Assembly: GCF_040026395.1 (NCBI RefSeq)
Contig: NZ_CP157278.1
Span: forward strand, 62,001 to 126,000
Source: Pedobacter lusitanus
Lineage (GTDB): Bacteria > Bacteroidota > Bacteroidia > Sphingobacteriales > Sphingobacteriaceae
Length of the DNA: 64,000 nucleotides
Direction: 5' to 3'
A model generated the notes under the pieces. That model saw nothing but the letters and a program-made list of their open reading frames with translations, ran no database searches and had not been told where the DNA came from. Of the stretch, positions 18,243 to 28,300 are shown in pieces. The stretch's first letter is position 1. Every line of letters begins with the position of its first letter. The translations under genes were made by a program, and so were the position numbers.

Positions 18243-19121
18243 ATGAGACTAAAAAAGGGTATTTTAATACATAATCAAATGCAGCAGGGTTATGATGCTG
18301 TAAGTATAAATTCCGGAACAGTACTTCATACCGGGCAGATTACTGAACCTGTTAATTTTAATGGGGTGGTGTACACGCCGCAGTATGAGGATCATGCCTA
18401 TGTTGCTAAAAGAGACTGGAGGAGCTTAGATCCTGCAGAGATGGGATGTTTGCGGGCGAAAGAGAGACGGAATGATTATAATACTGTATATCTGGGTGAT
18501 ATTCCTGAAGCATTAAAAGAGAATTTTAAAAAAATAAACCTGGCCGGGTCTAAAAACAGGGAGGAAGTATTTACAAAATTTTCGGGTGATGCAGAGCTGA
18601 CAAAAGAGTTGAGCACAAACTTAAATTCGTTTTTAAAGCCACTTGCCGATGATAAGCCGTTTAATTTCCACTGTATAGGTACAACATTGCCAAATATAGA
18701 AATGCTTGCCTGTAATACGACTAAACTGCCTTCCGGTTTTAAGCCGCAGGATATCAGGTATATGGGGATGCATAATGATGGAACACAGGAAATGACTATC
18801 CACACCGCTCATCAATTCGGAAACCGTATTTCCATTAACCTGGGGAATGATACGCGGTCATTTTTATTTGTAAATCTGTCCATGATACAGGCTTTAAATA
18901 TGATAGCAAAGAAAATCGGTGTCGAAAAGAACAAGGTTAATATTGCTAATATCCCGAAGTTCTTTTTTGAGCATTTTCCTGATTATCCGGTAATCCGGGT
19001 GCAGCAAAAACCTTATCAGTATTATATTGCGCCAACGGATAATTGTTTCCATGATGGTTCTACTTTAGGCAATAAACAGCTGGATATTACAATGGTTTAT
19101 TTTGGGGCTTTCCGATGCTGA
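18243..19121 (+). CDS. Putative iron-dependent oxygenase-like RiPP protein, paralogue 3
   Basis: 292 aa, 37 bp after paralogue 2. It has the same architecture: HND at 177-179, GNRISINLGNDTRSFLFVNL (193-212), and APTDNCFHDGST with His270 and K278. Its last codons overlap the exporter start in an ATGCTGA arrangement, so translation of exporter and enzyme is coupled. The copies differ mostly before residue 140 and in the linker 220-240, the likely substrate-contacting parts. This suggests either different target residues on one precursor or a multimer; neither can be decided from sequence. Confidence 0.6.
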   Translation: MRLKKGILIHNQMQQGYDAVSINSGTVLHTGQITEPVNFNGVVYTPQYEDHAYVAKRDWRSLDPAEMGCLRAKERRNDYNTVYLGDIPEALKENFKKINLAGSKNREEVFTKFSGDAELTKELSTNLNSFLKPLADDKPFNFHCIGTTLPNIEMLACNTTKLPSGFKPQDIRYMGMHNDGTQEMTIHTAHQFGNRISINLGNDTRSFLFVNLSMIQALNMIAKKIGVEKNKVNIANIPKFFFEHFPDYPVIRVQQKPYQYYIAPTDNCFHDGSTLGNKQLDITMVYFGAFRC

Positions 19122-21298
19122 AATTTTACAAGTATCCCTTTCAGAAACAATTAGACCTGATGGACTGTGGTCCGGCTTGTTTAAAAATGATTTCTGAATA
19201 TTATAAAATAAATACCAGTATATCAGAATTAAGAGAACTGTGTAATACATCCCGTCTGGGCAGTAACATAGGGGATATTATGTACGGTGCTGAACAAATA
19301 GGGTTTAAGGCTCTGGTGTTCAAAACCACTATAGACTATCTCAAAAATAATCATCCGTTTCCATGTATTATTCACTGGAGAAAAAATCACTATGTTGTTT
19401 TGTATAAGATTAAGGATGGCAAATATACGATAGGGGATCCGGCCTATGGTTTTGCTACTTTATCTGAGAAAGAATTTATTGATGGATGGTCAGATAATGG
19501 CGAAAAAGGGATTGCATTATTTGTTGAGCCTGACCTGGAAAGTACTTATACGACCGAAGCTGTAAATGGCAAAAGTGTATTGCAGCAATTTGCAGATTTT
19601 CTGAGACCACATGCAAAGCAAATCGGTGTTCTTTTGCTGGTTATTGTGATTGCCAGTTTTATTTCTCTGCTTATCCCCAGAACTATTGAATACATGACAG
19701 ATAAGGGAGTAGAGAAAAAAGATATAGGTATTATATGGAAAGTACTGTTATTCCAGTTTGTATTGTTCGGAAGTTTAACTTTCACCAATTATATCAGGAG
19801 TTTAATTCAGGCAAAGCTGAGTACCAAATTAAGTATAGGTATTATATCTGATTTTCTGGTAAAACTACTGATGCTGCCAATCTCATTTTTTGATTCAAAG
19901 AATCATGCAGATATTTATCAGCGAATAGATGATCACTCCAGAATTGAAACATTCTTATCCACCAAACTGGTATCTTTTATCTTTTCCGTATCACTTCTGA
20001 TCGTGTACATCTTACAGATCTTCTGGTTTGATAAATACATTGTATTAAGCTTTTTATTATTTACCGTTTTATCATTTGTGTGGTTTTTTCTGTTTATGGA
20101 CAGAAGAAAAAGACTGGATTACCGCAGATTCGGACTGGCTATCGAAGAAAGACATTATCTGAACGATTTGATTTCAGGAATGACTGAGATTAAACTGAAT
20201 AATGCTCAGGCAGGCAGGGTAGGGAGCTGGCAGGAACTGCAGCATAAACTGTATGATTTTAAATTAAGTAATCTGAAGCTTTCTCAGCTTCAGCAAAATG
20301 GTATAAATACCGTTAACCAGCTTAAAAGTATTTTTATAACTTTTCTTTGTTCCTATTGGGTAATTAACGGAACTATCACCTTTGGTGTTATGCTTAGTAT
20401 AGGCTATATCGTTGGTCAGCTAACTATACCGCTGCAGGAGATTATGAATTTTTTTCACGATTATCAGGATGCAAAAACTTCTTTCGAGCGGTTAAATGAG
20501 ATACAGTTAAAGACCAATGAGAATGACCAGGGGAAAATCAGCTTTCCGGGTAAATTAAACAGAGGCTTTGACATACATAATCTTTCTTTTAAATACTCGG
20601 GGATTCATAATCCCTATGTACTTCGCGGAATCAATCTCTTTATTCCAAAGGGTGGCATTACTGCAATAGTGGGAACAAGTGGCAGTGGCAAAACGACTTT
20701 AATGAAATTATTGTTGTCATTTTATCAGCCTCAGGATGGAAGTATCTTAATTGATGACGTCAATTTGAAAGCGATTAATACTGATGAACTAAGGAGTCAG
20801 TGCGGGGTGGTTATGCAGGATGGATATGTCTATAGTTCCTCGATTGCTCAGAATATAGCCATGGACGATAAGAATGTTGATCTTGACAGGGTTTATCAGG
20901 CACTTAGAATTGCTTGTCTTGATGATTTTGTTGATTCACTTCCGCAAAAGCATAATACTGCACTGGGCAGTACCGGAGTTGATTTGAGTGGTGGACAGAA
21001 ACAGCGTTTGTTTATTGCAAGAGCAGTTTATAAAAACCCTCAGATTATCTTTTTTGATGAGGCGACAAATTCTCTGGATTCAAATAATGAGCGGGCAATA
21101 ATGGATAATCTGGAACGGTTTTTTATCGGTAAAACTGTTCTGGTTATTGCGCACAGACTGAGCACAGTTAAAAATGCAGCTCAGATTGTGGTATTGGAAA
21201 AGGGAGAGATCGTGGAAGTTGGTTCTCATGCCGAACTTACGCGGAACAGAGGAAAATATTATGAACTGGTAAAGAATCAGCTGGAGCTTGGGCAATAA
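19115..21298 (+). CDS. C39 peptidase-containing ABC exporter (PCAT)
   Basis: 727 aa. An N-terminal C39 cysteine peptidase (1-130) has Q12, the catalytic C18 in MDCGPACL, H92 in NHYVVL and D108 in GDPAYG, so it looks active. An ABC transmembrane domain (about 165-450) follows, then a nucleotide-binding domain with Walker A GTSGSGKT (520-527), signature LSGGQKQR and Walker B IIFFDEA. Such transporters cut the leader after Gly-Gly and export the core across the inner membrane. This matches the GG site of the upstream precursor. It overlaps the preceding gene by 7 bp. Confidence 0.93.
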   Translation: MLKFYKYPFQKQLDLMDCGPACLKMISEYYKINTSISELRELCNTSRLGSNIGDIMYGAEQIGFKALVFKTTIDYLKNNHPFPCIIHWRKNHYVVLYKIKDGKYTIGDPAYGFATLSEKEFIDGWSDNGEKGIALFVEPDLESTYTTEAVNGKSVLQQFADFLRPHAKQIGVLLLVIVIASFISLLIPRTIEYMTDKGVEKKDIGIIWKVLLFQFVLFGSLTFTNYIRSLIQAKLSTKLSIGIISDFLVKLLMLPISFFDSKNHADIYQRIDDHSRIETFLSTKLVSFIFSVSLLIVYILQIFWFDKYIVLSFLLFTVLSFVWFFLFMDRRKRLDYRRFGLAIEERHYLNDLISGMTEIKLNNAQAGRVGSWQELQHKLYDFKLSNLKLSQLQQNGINTVNQLKSIFITFLCSYWVINGTITFGVMLSIGYIVGQLTIPLQEIMNFFHDYQDAKTSFERLNEIQLKTNENDQGKISFPGKLNRGFDIHNLSFKYSGIHNPYVLRGINLFIPKGGITAIVGTSGSGKTTLMKLLLSFYQPQDGSILIDDVNLKAINTDELRSQCGVVMQDGYVYSSSIAQNIAMDDKNVDLDRVYQALRIACLDDFVDSLPQKHNTALGSTGVDLSGGQKQRLFIARAVYKNPQIIFFDEATNSLDSNNERAIMDNLERFFIGKTVLVIAHRLSTVKNAAQIVVLEKGEIVEVGSHAELTRNRGKYYELVKNQLELGQ

Positions 21299-21445
21299 GA
21301 AGATATCTTCGGTTTTTCTTATTTTCTGCCACACAGGAAAGGACCCGGACTTTGTTAACCTGAGCCATTGAACGCATTATCCTGATACCCTTAATTATTG
21401 AAATTTTCTTGCTACTTTACAGGAATAAACGCTTCTGATAATTGT

Positions 21446-22522
21446 ATGGATACCGGTAGAATATTTTTGTTTTTTTTTAGTGCTTTGGGTGTGTTTAACG
21501 GGCTCATTTTAAGTGGCTATTTTTTATTTTTCACCGGGAAAAAACAATTGTCAAATCTGTTTTTTGGCGCATTGCTTTTAGCGATGAGTCTGCGAATTGG
21601 TAAATCCATAATGGTATCCTTTAATCATTCATTGCCTAAAATTTACCTGCAGATAGGTCTTACTGCCTGCTTTTTTATAGGTCCTTTTCTCTATTATTTT
21701 TTAAAGACAACCAATAATCAGGCAACTTCCTTACCGAAGTCTTCCAGGTGGAGTATAGCGATGTTGTTTGCTGTAGTTTTAATTCCCGGAATTTTATTTC
21801 CTTATCAAACTTATCCAAAGCTCTGGAACAATTATTTTGTACAGATTATTTATGCCGAGTGGTTCGTTTATCTGGTCGCATCAGGTTTTGTAATAAAGGG
21901 TTTACTGAAGAACTGCTTTCATAAAGAGTATAAGCTGAAAACAGCAGAAATATGGATTCTTACCGTCTTTGGTGGTTCTGTTCTGATCTTTATGTTTTTT
22001 CAGCTGGCTTTGTGGAATGCTTCATTTTCGTTATACCTCAATGGAGCGATAGCTTTCTCTTTTAGTTTATACCTGGCCATATTTACACTTTTGTACAGAA
22101 AAAGAAATAAAGACTTATTTGCTTCAGGACAGGATAAATATCCTAATAAGAAAGTTAAGGATGATGAGGCTAATATCTTACTTCCCCGATTGGAGAAGAT
22201 CATGATAGAAAAAGAATTATACAAAAATCCGGATCTTAAATTAAATGATCTGTCAAAAGATATTACTATTTCCAGTCATCAGTTATCACAGTTGCTTAAT
22301 GATAACCTGGGTAAAAATTTCACCACCTATGTGAATGAATTCAGAATCAATGAAGCCTGCAGAATAATGACTTCAGATAACCGGCTGACATTAGAATCTA
22401 TAGGTTATGAGGTCGGGTTTAATTCTAAATCTACTTTTTTCGCTACTTTTAAAAAGCTTACCGGAACAACTCCGGCTGCATATCAGCAGAAAAAGAACGT
22501 TATCCATAGTACGGATTTATAA
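21446..22522 (+). CDS. Membrane-anchored AraC-family regulator
   Basis: 358 aa from ATG 21446; a TTG at 21398 would add 16 residues. The N-terminal 225 residues hold about seven hydrophobic helices. The C-terminal 110 residues are an AraC DNA-binding domain (LKLNDLSKDITISSHQLSQLL, then IGYEVGFNSKSTFFATFKK and GTTPAAYQ). This membrane-sensor/AraC fusion is common in Bacteroidota. It lies between the exporter and the second outer-membrane gene, 148 bp and 83 bp away, so it may sense the peptide or cell-envelope state and control one of them. Confidence 0.88.
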   Translation: MDTGRIFLFFFSALGVFNGLILSGYFLFFTGKKQLSNLFFGALLLAMSLRIGKSIMVSFNHSLPKIYLQIGLTACFFIGPFLYYFLKTTNNQATSLPKSSRWSIAMLFAVVLIPGILFPYQTYPKLWNNYFVQIIYAEWFVYLVASGFVIKGLLKNCFHKEYKLKTAEIWILTVFGGSVLIFMFFQLALWNASFSLYLNGAIAFSFSLYLAIFTLLYRKRNKDLFASGQDKYPNKKVKDDEANILLPRLEKIMIEKELYKNPDLKLNDLSKDITISSHQLSQLLNDNLGKNFTTYVNEFRINEACRIMTSDNRLTLESIGYEVGFNSKSTFFATFKKLTGTTPAAYQQKKNVIHSTDL

Positions 22523-22605
22523 AACCGTACTCCTGATTCCCGATTACAGCACTTTCAGCTAAAAATTGATCTGGACTTTTGAAAGAAAGAACCAAATCAG
22601 CTGTT

Positions 22606-25008
22606 ATGTCCCGAATTTTTATCACTCTGTTTTCATTTATACTTTTAGCCGGAATCAATGTCTGTGCACAATCTGTAAACATTAAAGGAATTGTCATTGA
22701 CACGAATACCCGTAAAGGAATTGAGTTTGCTACTGTAACTTTACTTTCTGTTAAAGATTCGTTACCTGTTAAGAGCGTTTTTACTGATGCTTCCGGACGA
22801 TTTCAGCTGACCAGTGTACAAAATGGTACTTATCTGCTTTTAACTTCCTCACTGGAATATCACTGGAAATATCATGGGCCGCTGCAGATCAGTTCTGCCC
22901 GGCAGGAACTGGATCTTGGTCTGATACTTATGCAGGTCAATCAAAGAACTTTAAAAGGAGTAGAAGTCGTTGCACAGGTTCCTTTGTTTAGAAATCGGGC
23001 AAATGGAACAGTAGAAGTCAATGTGGCTAATACAATTCTGGCTACCAATACCACTGCGATAGAAATTTTATCTAAATCGCCCAATATTAATGTTACTGAA
23101 ACAGGGGTTTTTGTGCTTGGAAAAGGAGAAGCTATTATTTATTTAAACGGGCGAAGAATAACCACTGAACAGTTGTCTTCAATTTCTGCCTCGCAGATCA
23201 GAAAAATAGAGATCATTACAAATCCTTCATCAAAGTATGATGCAGAAGGTAAGTCAGTGATTAATGTCATCACAACTACAAATGCGGAAGAAGGTTATAA
23301 GGGAAGTTTCAGACAGGCATATACCAGATCAGATTTTAGCCCGCCAGGTGCGAATACCAATCTAGATGCAAATTTTAGAAGGGGTAAGCTATCCTTAACA
23401 GGGAATTATGGTTTATTACTGGGTAATACAAGAGAAATACTCAATACAACGAGATCAAGACTGAAGTCGACAGATCAGTTTCGTTCTGTACTGATGACCG
23501 ATTGGAACAGAAAGTATACTAATTTCTCTAATTATAATTTTGGCGGGCAATATGATCTTAATGAAAAGAGCTATTTTTCTGCTGAATACAGCGGCTCTTA
23601 TAATCATCTGGGAGGGAGTACCCAAAGTGAAAATGCTATAACTTCTACTGTCATGAGCGGACTTTTCAAGAGTAATACAGCCAATGATAATGTAACCAGA
23701 AATAACTCGGTTACGCTGAACTACAACAGGAATCCGGATAGTCTGGGGTCTGCGTTCTTTATTGGTGCGCAGTATGCAGGTTATGTGTCTGATACAGATG
23801 ATCATATAAGTGAAGATAACCTGGTTGACGAACAGGTCGCATTCAGAATTCTGAATAATAAGGCTGGTTATAAAATCAGACTGGCCAATGCACAGCTGGA
23901 TTATACAAAAGCTTTTGATTTAAATCACAAGCTGGACTTTGGCATGAAATACAGTTATGCCGCCAATAAATCATATTCAGATTTTTTTATAACTAAAAAT
24001 GATAATGTTTTTTTTCCTGATGGTACACAGTCAGCAGATTTTAAATATCAGGAAAATATTCCTGCAGTTTACCTGAACTTTAATGGTCAGATGAACGAAA
24101 AGATAAATTACGGTCTCGGCATAAGGAACGAATGGACCAGTTACAAACTGGAAACGAATGTTCAGGGATTGGAAAATATAAAGGACAGCTATTTTAATCT
24201 GTTTCCGAATGCTTTTATATCCATTAAGCCAGCCGATCAGACACTGTTCAGATTCTCTTATACTTCCAGGATAACCAGGCCAAGGTATCAGTCTTTAAAT
24301 CCTTCGGGTATTTATCAGGATGCCTATACCAGTATAGAAGGAAATCCTTATTTGAAGCCTGAAAAAACACATGCTTTTGAAGCCGGGCTATCGTATAAAG
24401 TATACAGTTTTAAAGTGGGCTATAATCATACAACAGACGCGATTTCTGGTGCCGCAATACAAGGTAAGGCAGAAAATACTTATGTATTAAAACCACTGAA
24501 TTTTGACAGACTGGATTCCTGGTTTATTTCTCTGTCTGTTCCATTTAACCGCGATTGGTGGACTTCAATGAATACAGTGGATATGACTTATAATAAGTAC
24601 ATGACCAGTGAATTTCTTTATGGTTTGAAAAGGAGCCGGCCGCAGTTGCATTTATATTCCGTAAATAGTTTTAAGATTGGAAATCTGTTCAGAATTCAGG
24701 CACTGGGCCGGTATACCGGAGATTTATATGATGGGATTTTTTACAGAAAAAATCAGATTTTAGTAGCTCTGGGGCTGGAGAAGGATTTTTTGAATAAAGC
24801 TTTAAGACTCAATTTTACAGCCAATGACATTTTTCGCAGAGACAGACCATCTGGTAGCTATGAAATTGGTGAGACTTATATCGAGTTTGCCAGGATGAAT
24901 AACAACAAGTATTATCGAATGACACTGAGCTATAATTTTGGCAGGTTGAAAAAAGTCACCTACTCGAATAAATCTACCGGACAGGACGAAAATAGCAGGG
25001 TTAGATAG
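22606..25008 (+). CDS. Outer-membrane beta-barrel protein with CarboxypepD_reg domain, second copy
   Basis: 800 aa from ATG 22606, where a good signal peptide begins (MSRIFITLFSFILLAGINVCAQ); a TTG at 22579 is less likely. The layout matches the 12382-14790 protein: carboxypeptidase-regulatory-like sandwich, plug (IEIITNPSSKYDAEGKSVINVI), and OMP_b-brl_3 barrel with SYTSRITRPRYQSLNPSG. The matching size and position on the far side of the RiPP genes suggest the two paralogues bracket one functional locus. It could serve as exporter, importer or self-protection. Confidence 0.82.
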   Translation: MSRIFITLFSFILLAGINVCAQSVNIKGIVIDTNTRKGIEFATVTLLSVKDSLPVKSVFTDASGRFQLTSVQNGTYLLLTSSLEYHWKYHGPLQISSARQELDLGLILMQVNQRTLKGVEVVAQVPLFRNRANGTVEVNVANTILATNTTAIEILSKSPNINVTETGVFVLGKGEAIIYLNGRRITTEQLSSISASQIRKIEIITNPSSKYDAEGKSVINVITTTNAEEGYKGSFRQAYTRSDFSPPGANTNLDANFRRGKLSLTGNYGLLLGNTREILNTTRSRLKSTDQFRSVLMTDWNRKYTNFSNYNFGGQYDLNEKSYFSAEYSGSYNHLGGSTQSENAITSTVMSGLFKSNTANDNVTRNNSVTLNYNRNPDSLGSAFFIGAQYAGYVSDTDDHISEDNLVDEQVAFRILNNKAGYKIRLANAQLDYTKAFDLNHKLDFGMKYSYAANKSYSDFFITKNDNVFFPDGTQSADFKYQENIPAVYLNFNGQMNEKINYGLGIRNEWTSYKLETNVQGLENIKDSYFNLFPNAFISIKPADQTLFRFSYTSRITRPRYQSLNPSGIYQDAYTSIEGNPYLKPEKTHAFEAGLSYKVYSFKVGYNHTTDAISGAAIQGKAENTYVLKPLNFDRLDSWFISLSVPFNRDWWTSMNTVDMTYNKYMTSEFLYGLKRSRPQLHLYSVNSFKIGNLFRIQALGRYTGDLYDGIFYRKNQILVALGLEKDFLNKALRLNFTANDIFRRDRPSGSYEIGETYIEFARMNNNKYYRMTLSYNFGRLKKVTYSNKSTGQDENSRVR

Positions 25009-25056
25009 ACACAATTATCAAATGATTTTATCTAAATAATGTCTGTTGTATTAAAA

Positions 25057-25216
25057 ACAAACGTTTGTGTAACAATTAAATGTCATATCCATGACAAATG
25101 GAAAATTTATTGTCCTTCTTTAAATAAAACCACATATATATTGTATTTCAACTAAAATATTACATAGGAAAGTATTAGCCAATCCTTTTTCACTTTAAAT
25201 CTATGCAAGCGTTTGC
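25057..25216 (+). promoter_or_regulatory. Two LacI-type palindromes upstream of the SusC gene
   Basis: ACAAACGTTTGT (25057-25068) is a perfect 12-bp palindrome and GCAAGCGTTTGC (25205-25216) is a near-perfect one. Both have the central CG with AAnCGnTT symmetry typical of LacI/CcpA-family operators. They lie 267 and 119 bp before the SusC start codon in a 315-bp gene-free region. No LacI-family gene is present in the window. Confidence 0.5.
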
Positions 25217-25323
25217 GTTGCTAAAAACGCAGGATTTGAGTTGGTTGTCAATAACTTAATCATCAGCAAAGCGCGAACCACCTTTGCCTTATTAACTAAA
25301 CAACCTAACTAAATCTAAACTTT

Positions 25324-28300
25324 ATGAAGTGTACTCTACCTTTCATTAAGGTTTGCTGCGCATTATTAATACTTCAGGGTATTTATAGCAATGCAGATGG
25401 CAAACCTCTCTCGCTGGTATCTGGTAATTTTAAGCGGATCAACCAGCCTCCAAAAACCTTAGCTATAGTTATTCAGGGTGTTGTCAAAGATGCTCAGGGA
25501 ATTCCTATTCCCGGCGTGACTATCTACGTCAAAGGAAGAAAAAATGCGATGACAAGCACAGATAGCAGCGGCTCTTTTAAAATCAGTGTAAATGAAAATG
25601 ATATCATTATTTTCAGAATGATTGGTTTTGTTGACAAGGAAGTTCCGGTAAATGGGAAAACAAACATTTCAGTTATCTTAAAAGAAGATAAGAATGACCT
25701 GAATGAAGTAATTGTTACCGGATACGGCAGTATTAACCGTAAAAAGACTACAGCTGCAATAGCCAGTATTACAAGTAAGGATATAGAAAACCTACCTGCG
25801 GCAAGTGTTGATGTACTTTTACAAGGAAAACTGCCAGGCGTAAACGTACAGAATTTTAGCGGGCAACCGGGGGTGAAAACTTCACTGGTTGTAAGGGGAA
25901 ATACAAAAATCCCGATGTCTTCGGCTAATTTTAATACAGATGATTTATATAGTAATCCATTATATGTAATAGATGGAATACCTATTGGTGATGATGAGAT
26001 CAGAGCTTTTGATGCTACCGGAACCAACTTTCTGGCCAGTCTGAATCCCAATGATGTAGAGTCTATTGATGTATTGAAAGATGCATCAGCAGCGGCTTTA
26101 TATGGATCCAGAGCAGCAAACGGTGTTATCCTGATTAAAACCAAAAGAGGTAAACTGGGGGTACCCAGAATAAGTTTTAATACTTACCATGGGTATACGC
26201 AAAAACCTAAGGAAGTGGCAACGTTAATCGGAGCTGCAGAGCGCAGACAGAAGATGGATCTGATTTATAATTACGGAACAGATCTGCAATTACGTAATCA
26301 GGTTCCGCAATTACTGACTGATAGTTTGAATCCCGCATTTAACAATAATAATGATTATCAGAATCTGTTTTATCAGTCTGGTGCGGTACAGAATTATGAT
26401 ATTTCTGTTTCAGGAGGGTCTGAGGCTGTCAATTATCGTATTGGTGCCGGTTTATATAATGAGAAAGGTGTAGTGATTAATACAGGGTACAAACGTTATT
26501 CTTTTAACAGTAACGTAGGGGTGAACATCAGTAAGAATCTGGAATTAATTACCAGTCTTCGTGCATCCAGTGGTAAACGTCTGGTAGGATCAGAGCAACC
26601 ATCTTATAATAATTACAGAAACCTGTTCAAGATCAATCCTGTTTCTATGCCATCTTCTTTGTTACAGCTTTCAGGAGTAGACCGGGATGCAGCACTTAAT
26701 CCATATTCTTATAAAAGAAATGATAACGTCAATAATGATCTGACTGGAAGTGGAGAACTGAGATTAACCTTTTTGAAAGACTTTAGAGTAAGCACACGTG
26801 CTGCCATAAGTTATTCTACTTCAAAACAGGATTATTCTTCTCCTTCTTTTTTACAGGATGACGGTTTGGCCTATTCAGAATCCATTTCTAATCTGAGACA
26901 GAAGTATATTCTGACCAATAACCTGGTATGGATAAAAACACTGGCTAAAAAACATAACATAACTGCAACTGCAGTTCAGGAGTTTGAGAGCAGAAGAAAT
27001 GAGTCAACTGATTTATATGGAAGTGGAGTGCCAAATGATAATATCAAAATTGTAAACGGTATCCCTAATGGAAAACTGTTTGGTTCTACTGACTTATCTA
27101 CTTATGCAAAACTTTCATATCTGGGGGCGATGCATTATGATTATGACGGAAAATATCTGATTGATGCTTCTTATCGTGCTGATGCTTCTTCCCGTTTTGG
27201 TAAGAACAATAAATGGGGTTATTTCCCTGCCGTATCAGTAGGATGGATGATTTCTAATGAAGAATTCATCAAGAAATTCAGTTGGGTTGACGAATTAAAA
27301 CTGAGAGCAAGCTGGGGCCGTGCGGGTGATGAGAGCAGTATCGGAGATAACTCACGTTATAATGCCTATACCTATGATGCAGGTTATCAGGGTGCCACAT
27401 CTACAAGTTATGGCGGAAAAACTGTTGTAATTCCTGATTACAGGGGGATTACAAATGATAATATTACCTGGCAGCGGTCTGATGAGCTGAATTTAGGACT
27501 TGACATGATCTTGTTCAAAAACAGATTGAATTTAACTGTTGATGCTTATACCAGAAACACTACCGGACAGATGTTAAGTATTACTATCCCGGAGTATTCA
27601 GGTTACCTGAACACATTTACCAATGCTGCAGGGGTTAGAAACTCAGGAGTTGAGATTAACCTGAGCGGAGTAGCTGTTAAAGCAAAGAATTTTGAATGGA
27701 GACCTTCACTTAATTTATCATTTAATAAAAATATGGTCACTGCACTGCCAAATGGGAACCGTGATTTGTATTATACAGATGGTAGTGGCAGAACTTCAGT
27801 TTATATTGTTGGCAAGCCTATCAATATGTACTATATGTATATCAATGATGGTGTAATTACTTCTACGAATGATCTTTTAGTTAATCCATATACTGGTGCG
27901 GTAGGCGCAACCAAATGGGGAACACTAAGATTAGGTTATCCAAAATGGCGTGATACCAACGGAGATTATTTTCTGTCTGACAATGCCGGACAGAACGATT
28001 TGACATTCTACGGAGATCCCAATCCTAAAGTAACCGGTGGTTTTACCAATTTCTTCAGGTATAAAGGCTTTTCAGTACAGATCTTAACCACTTTTACATT
28101 TGGTCGTACCATTGTGAACAACACACTGGCAAAAAGACTTTCTAATGGTTTGTTTTACGGAAATCCTGAAGATTTTGCCAAAGCTTCTATTTCTGATATC
28201 AGCAAGTATAATTACTGGCGTCAACCTGGCGATCAGACAACTTTCCCGGCTATAAATCCCTATATGGGCCTATATGCATGGCGTGCTTCGCAGAGTCTGT

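Noticed and set aside
25524..26144. Minus-strand open frame of 206 codons
   Set aside because: It lies entirely within the SusC gene, has no signal or domain, and its composition is that of an antisense shadow.
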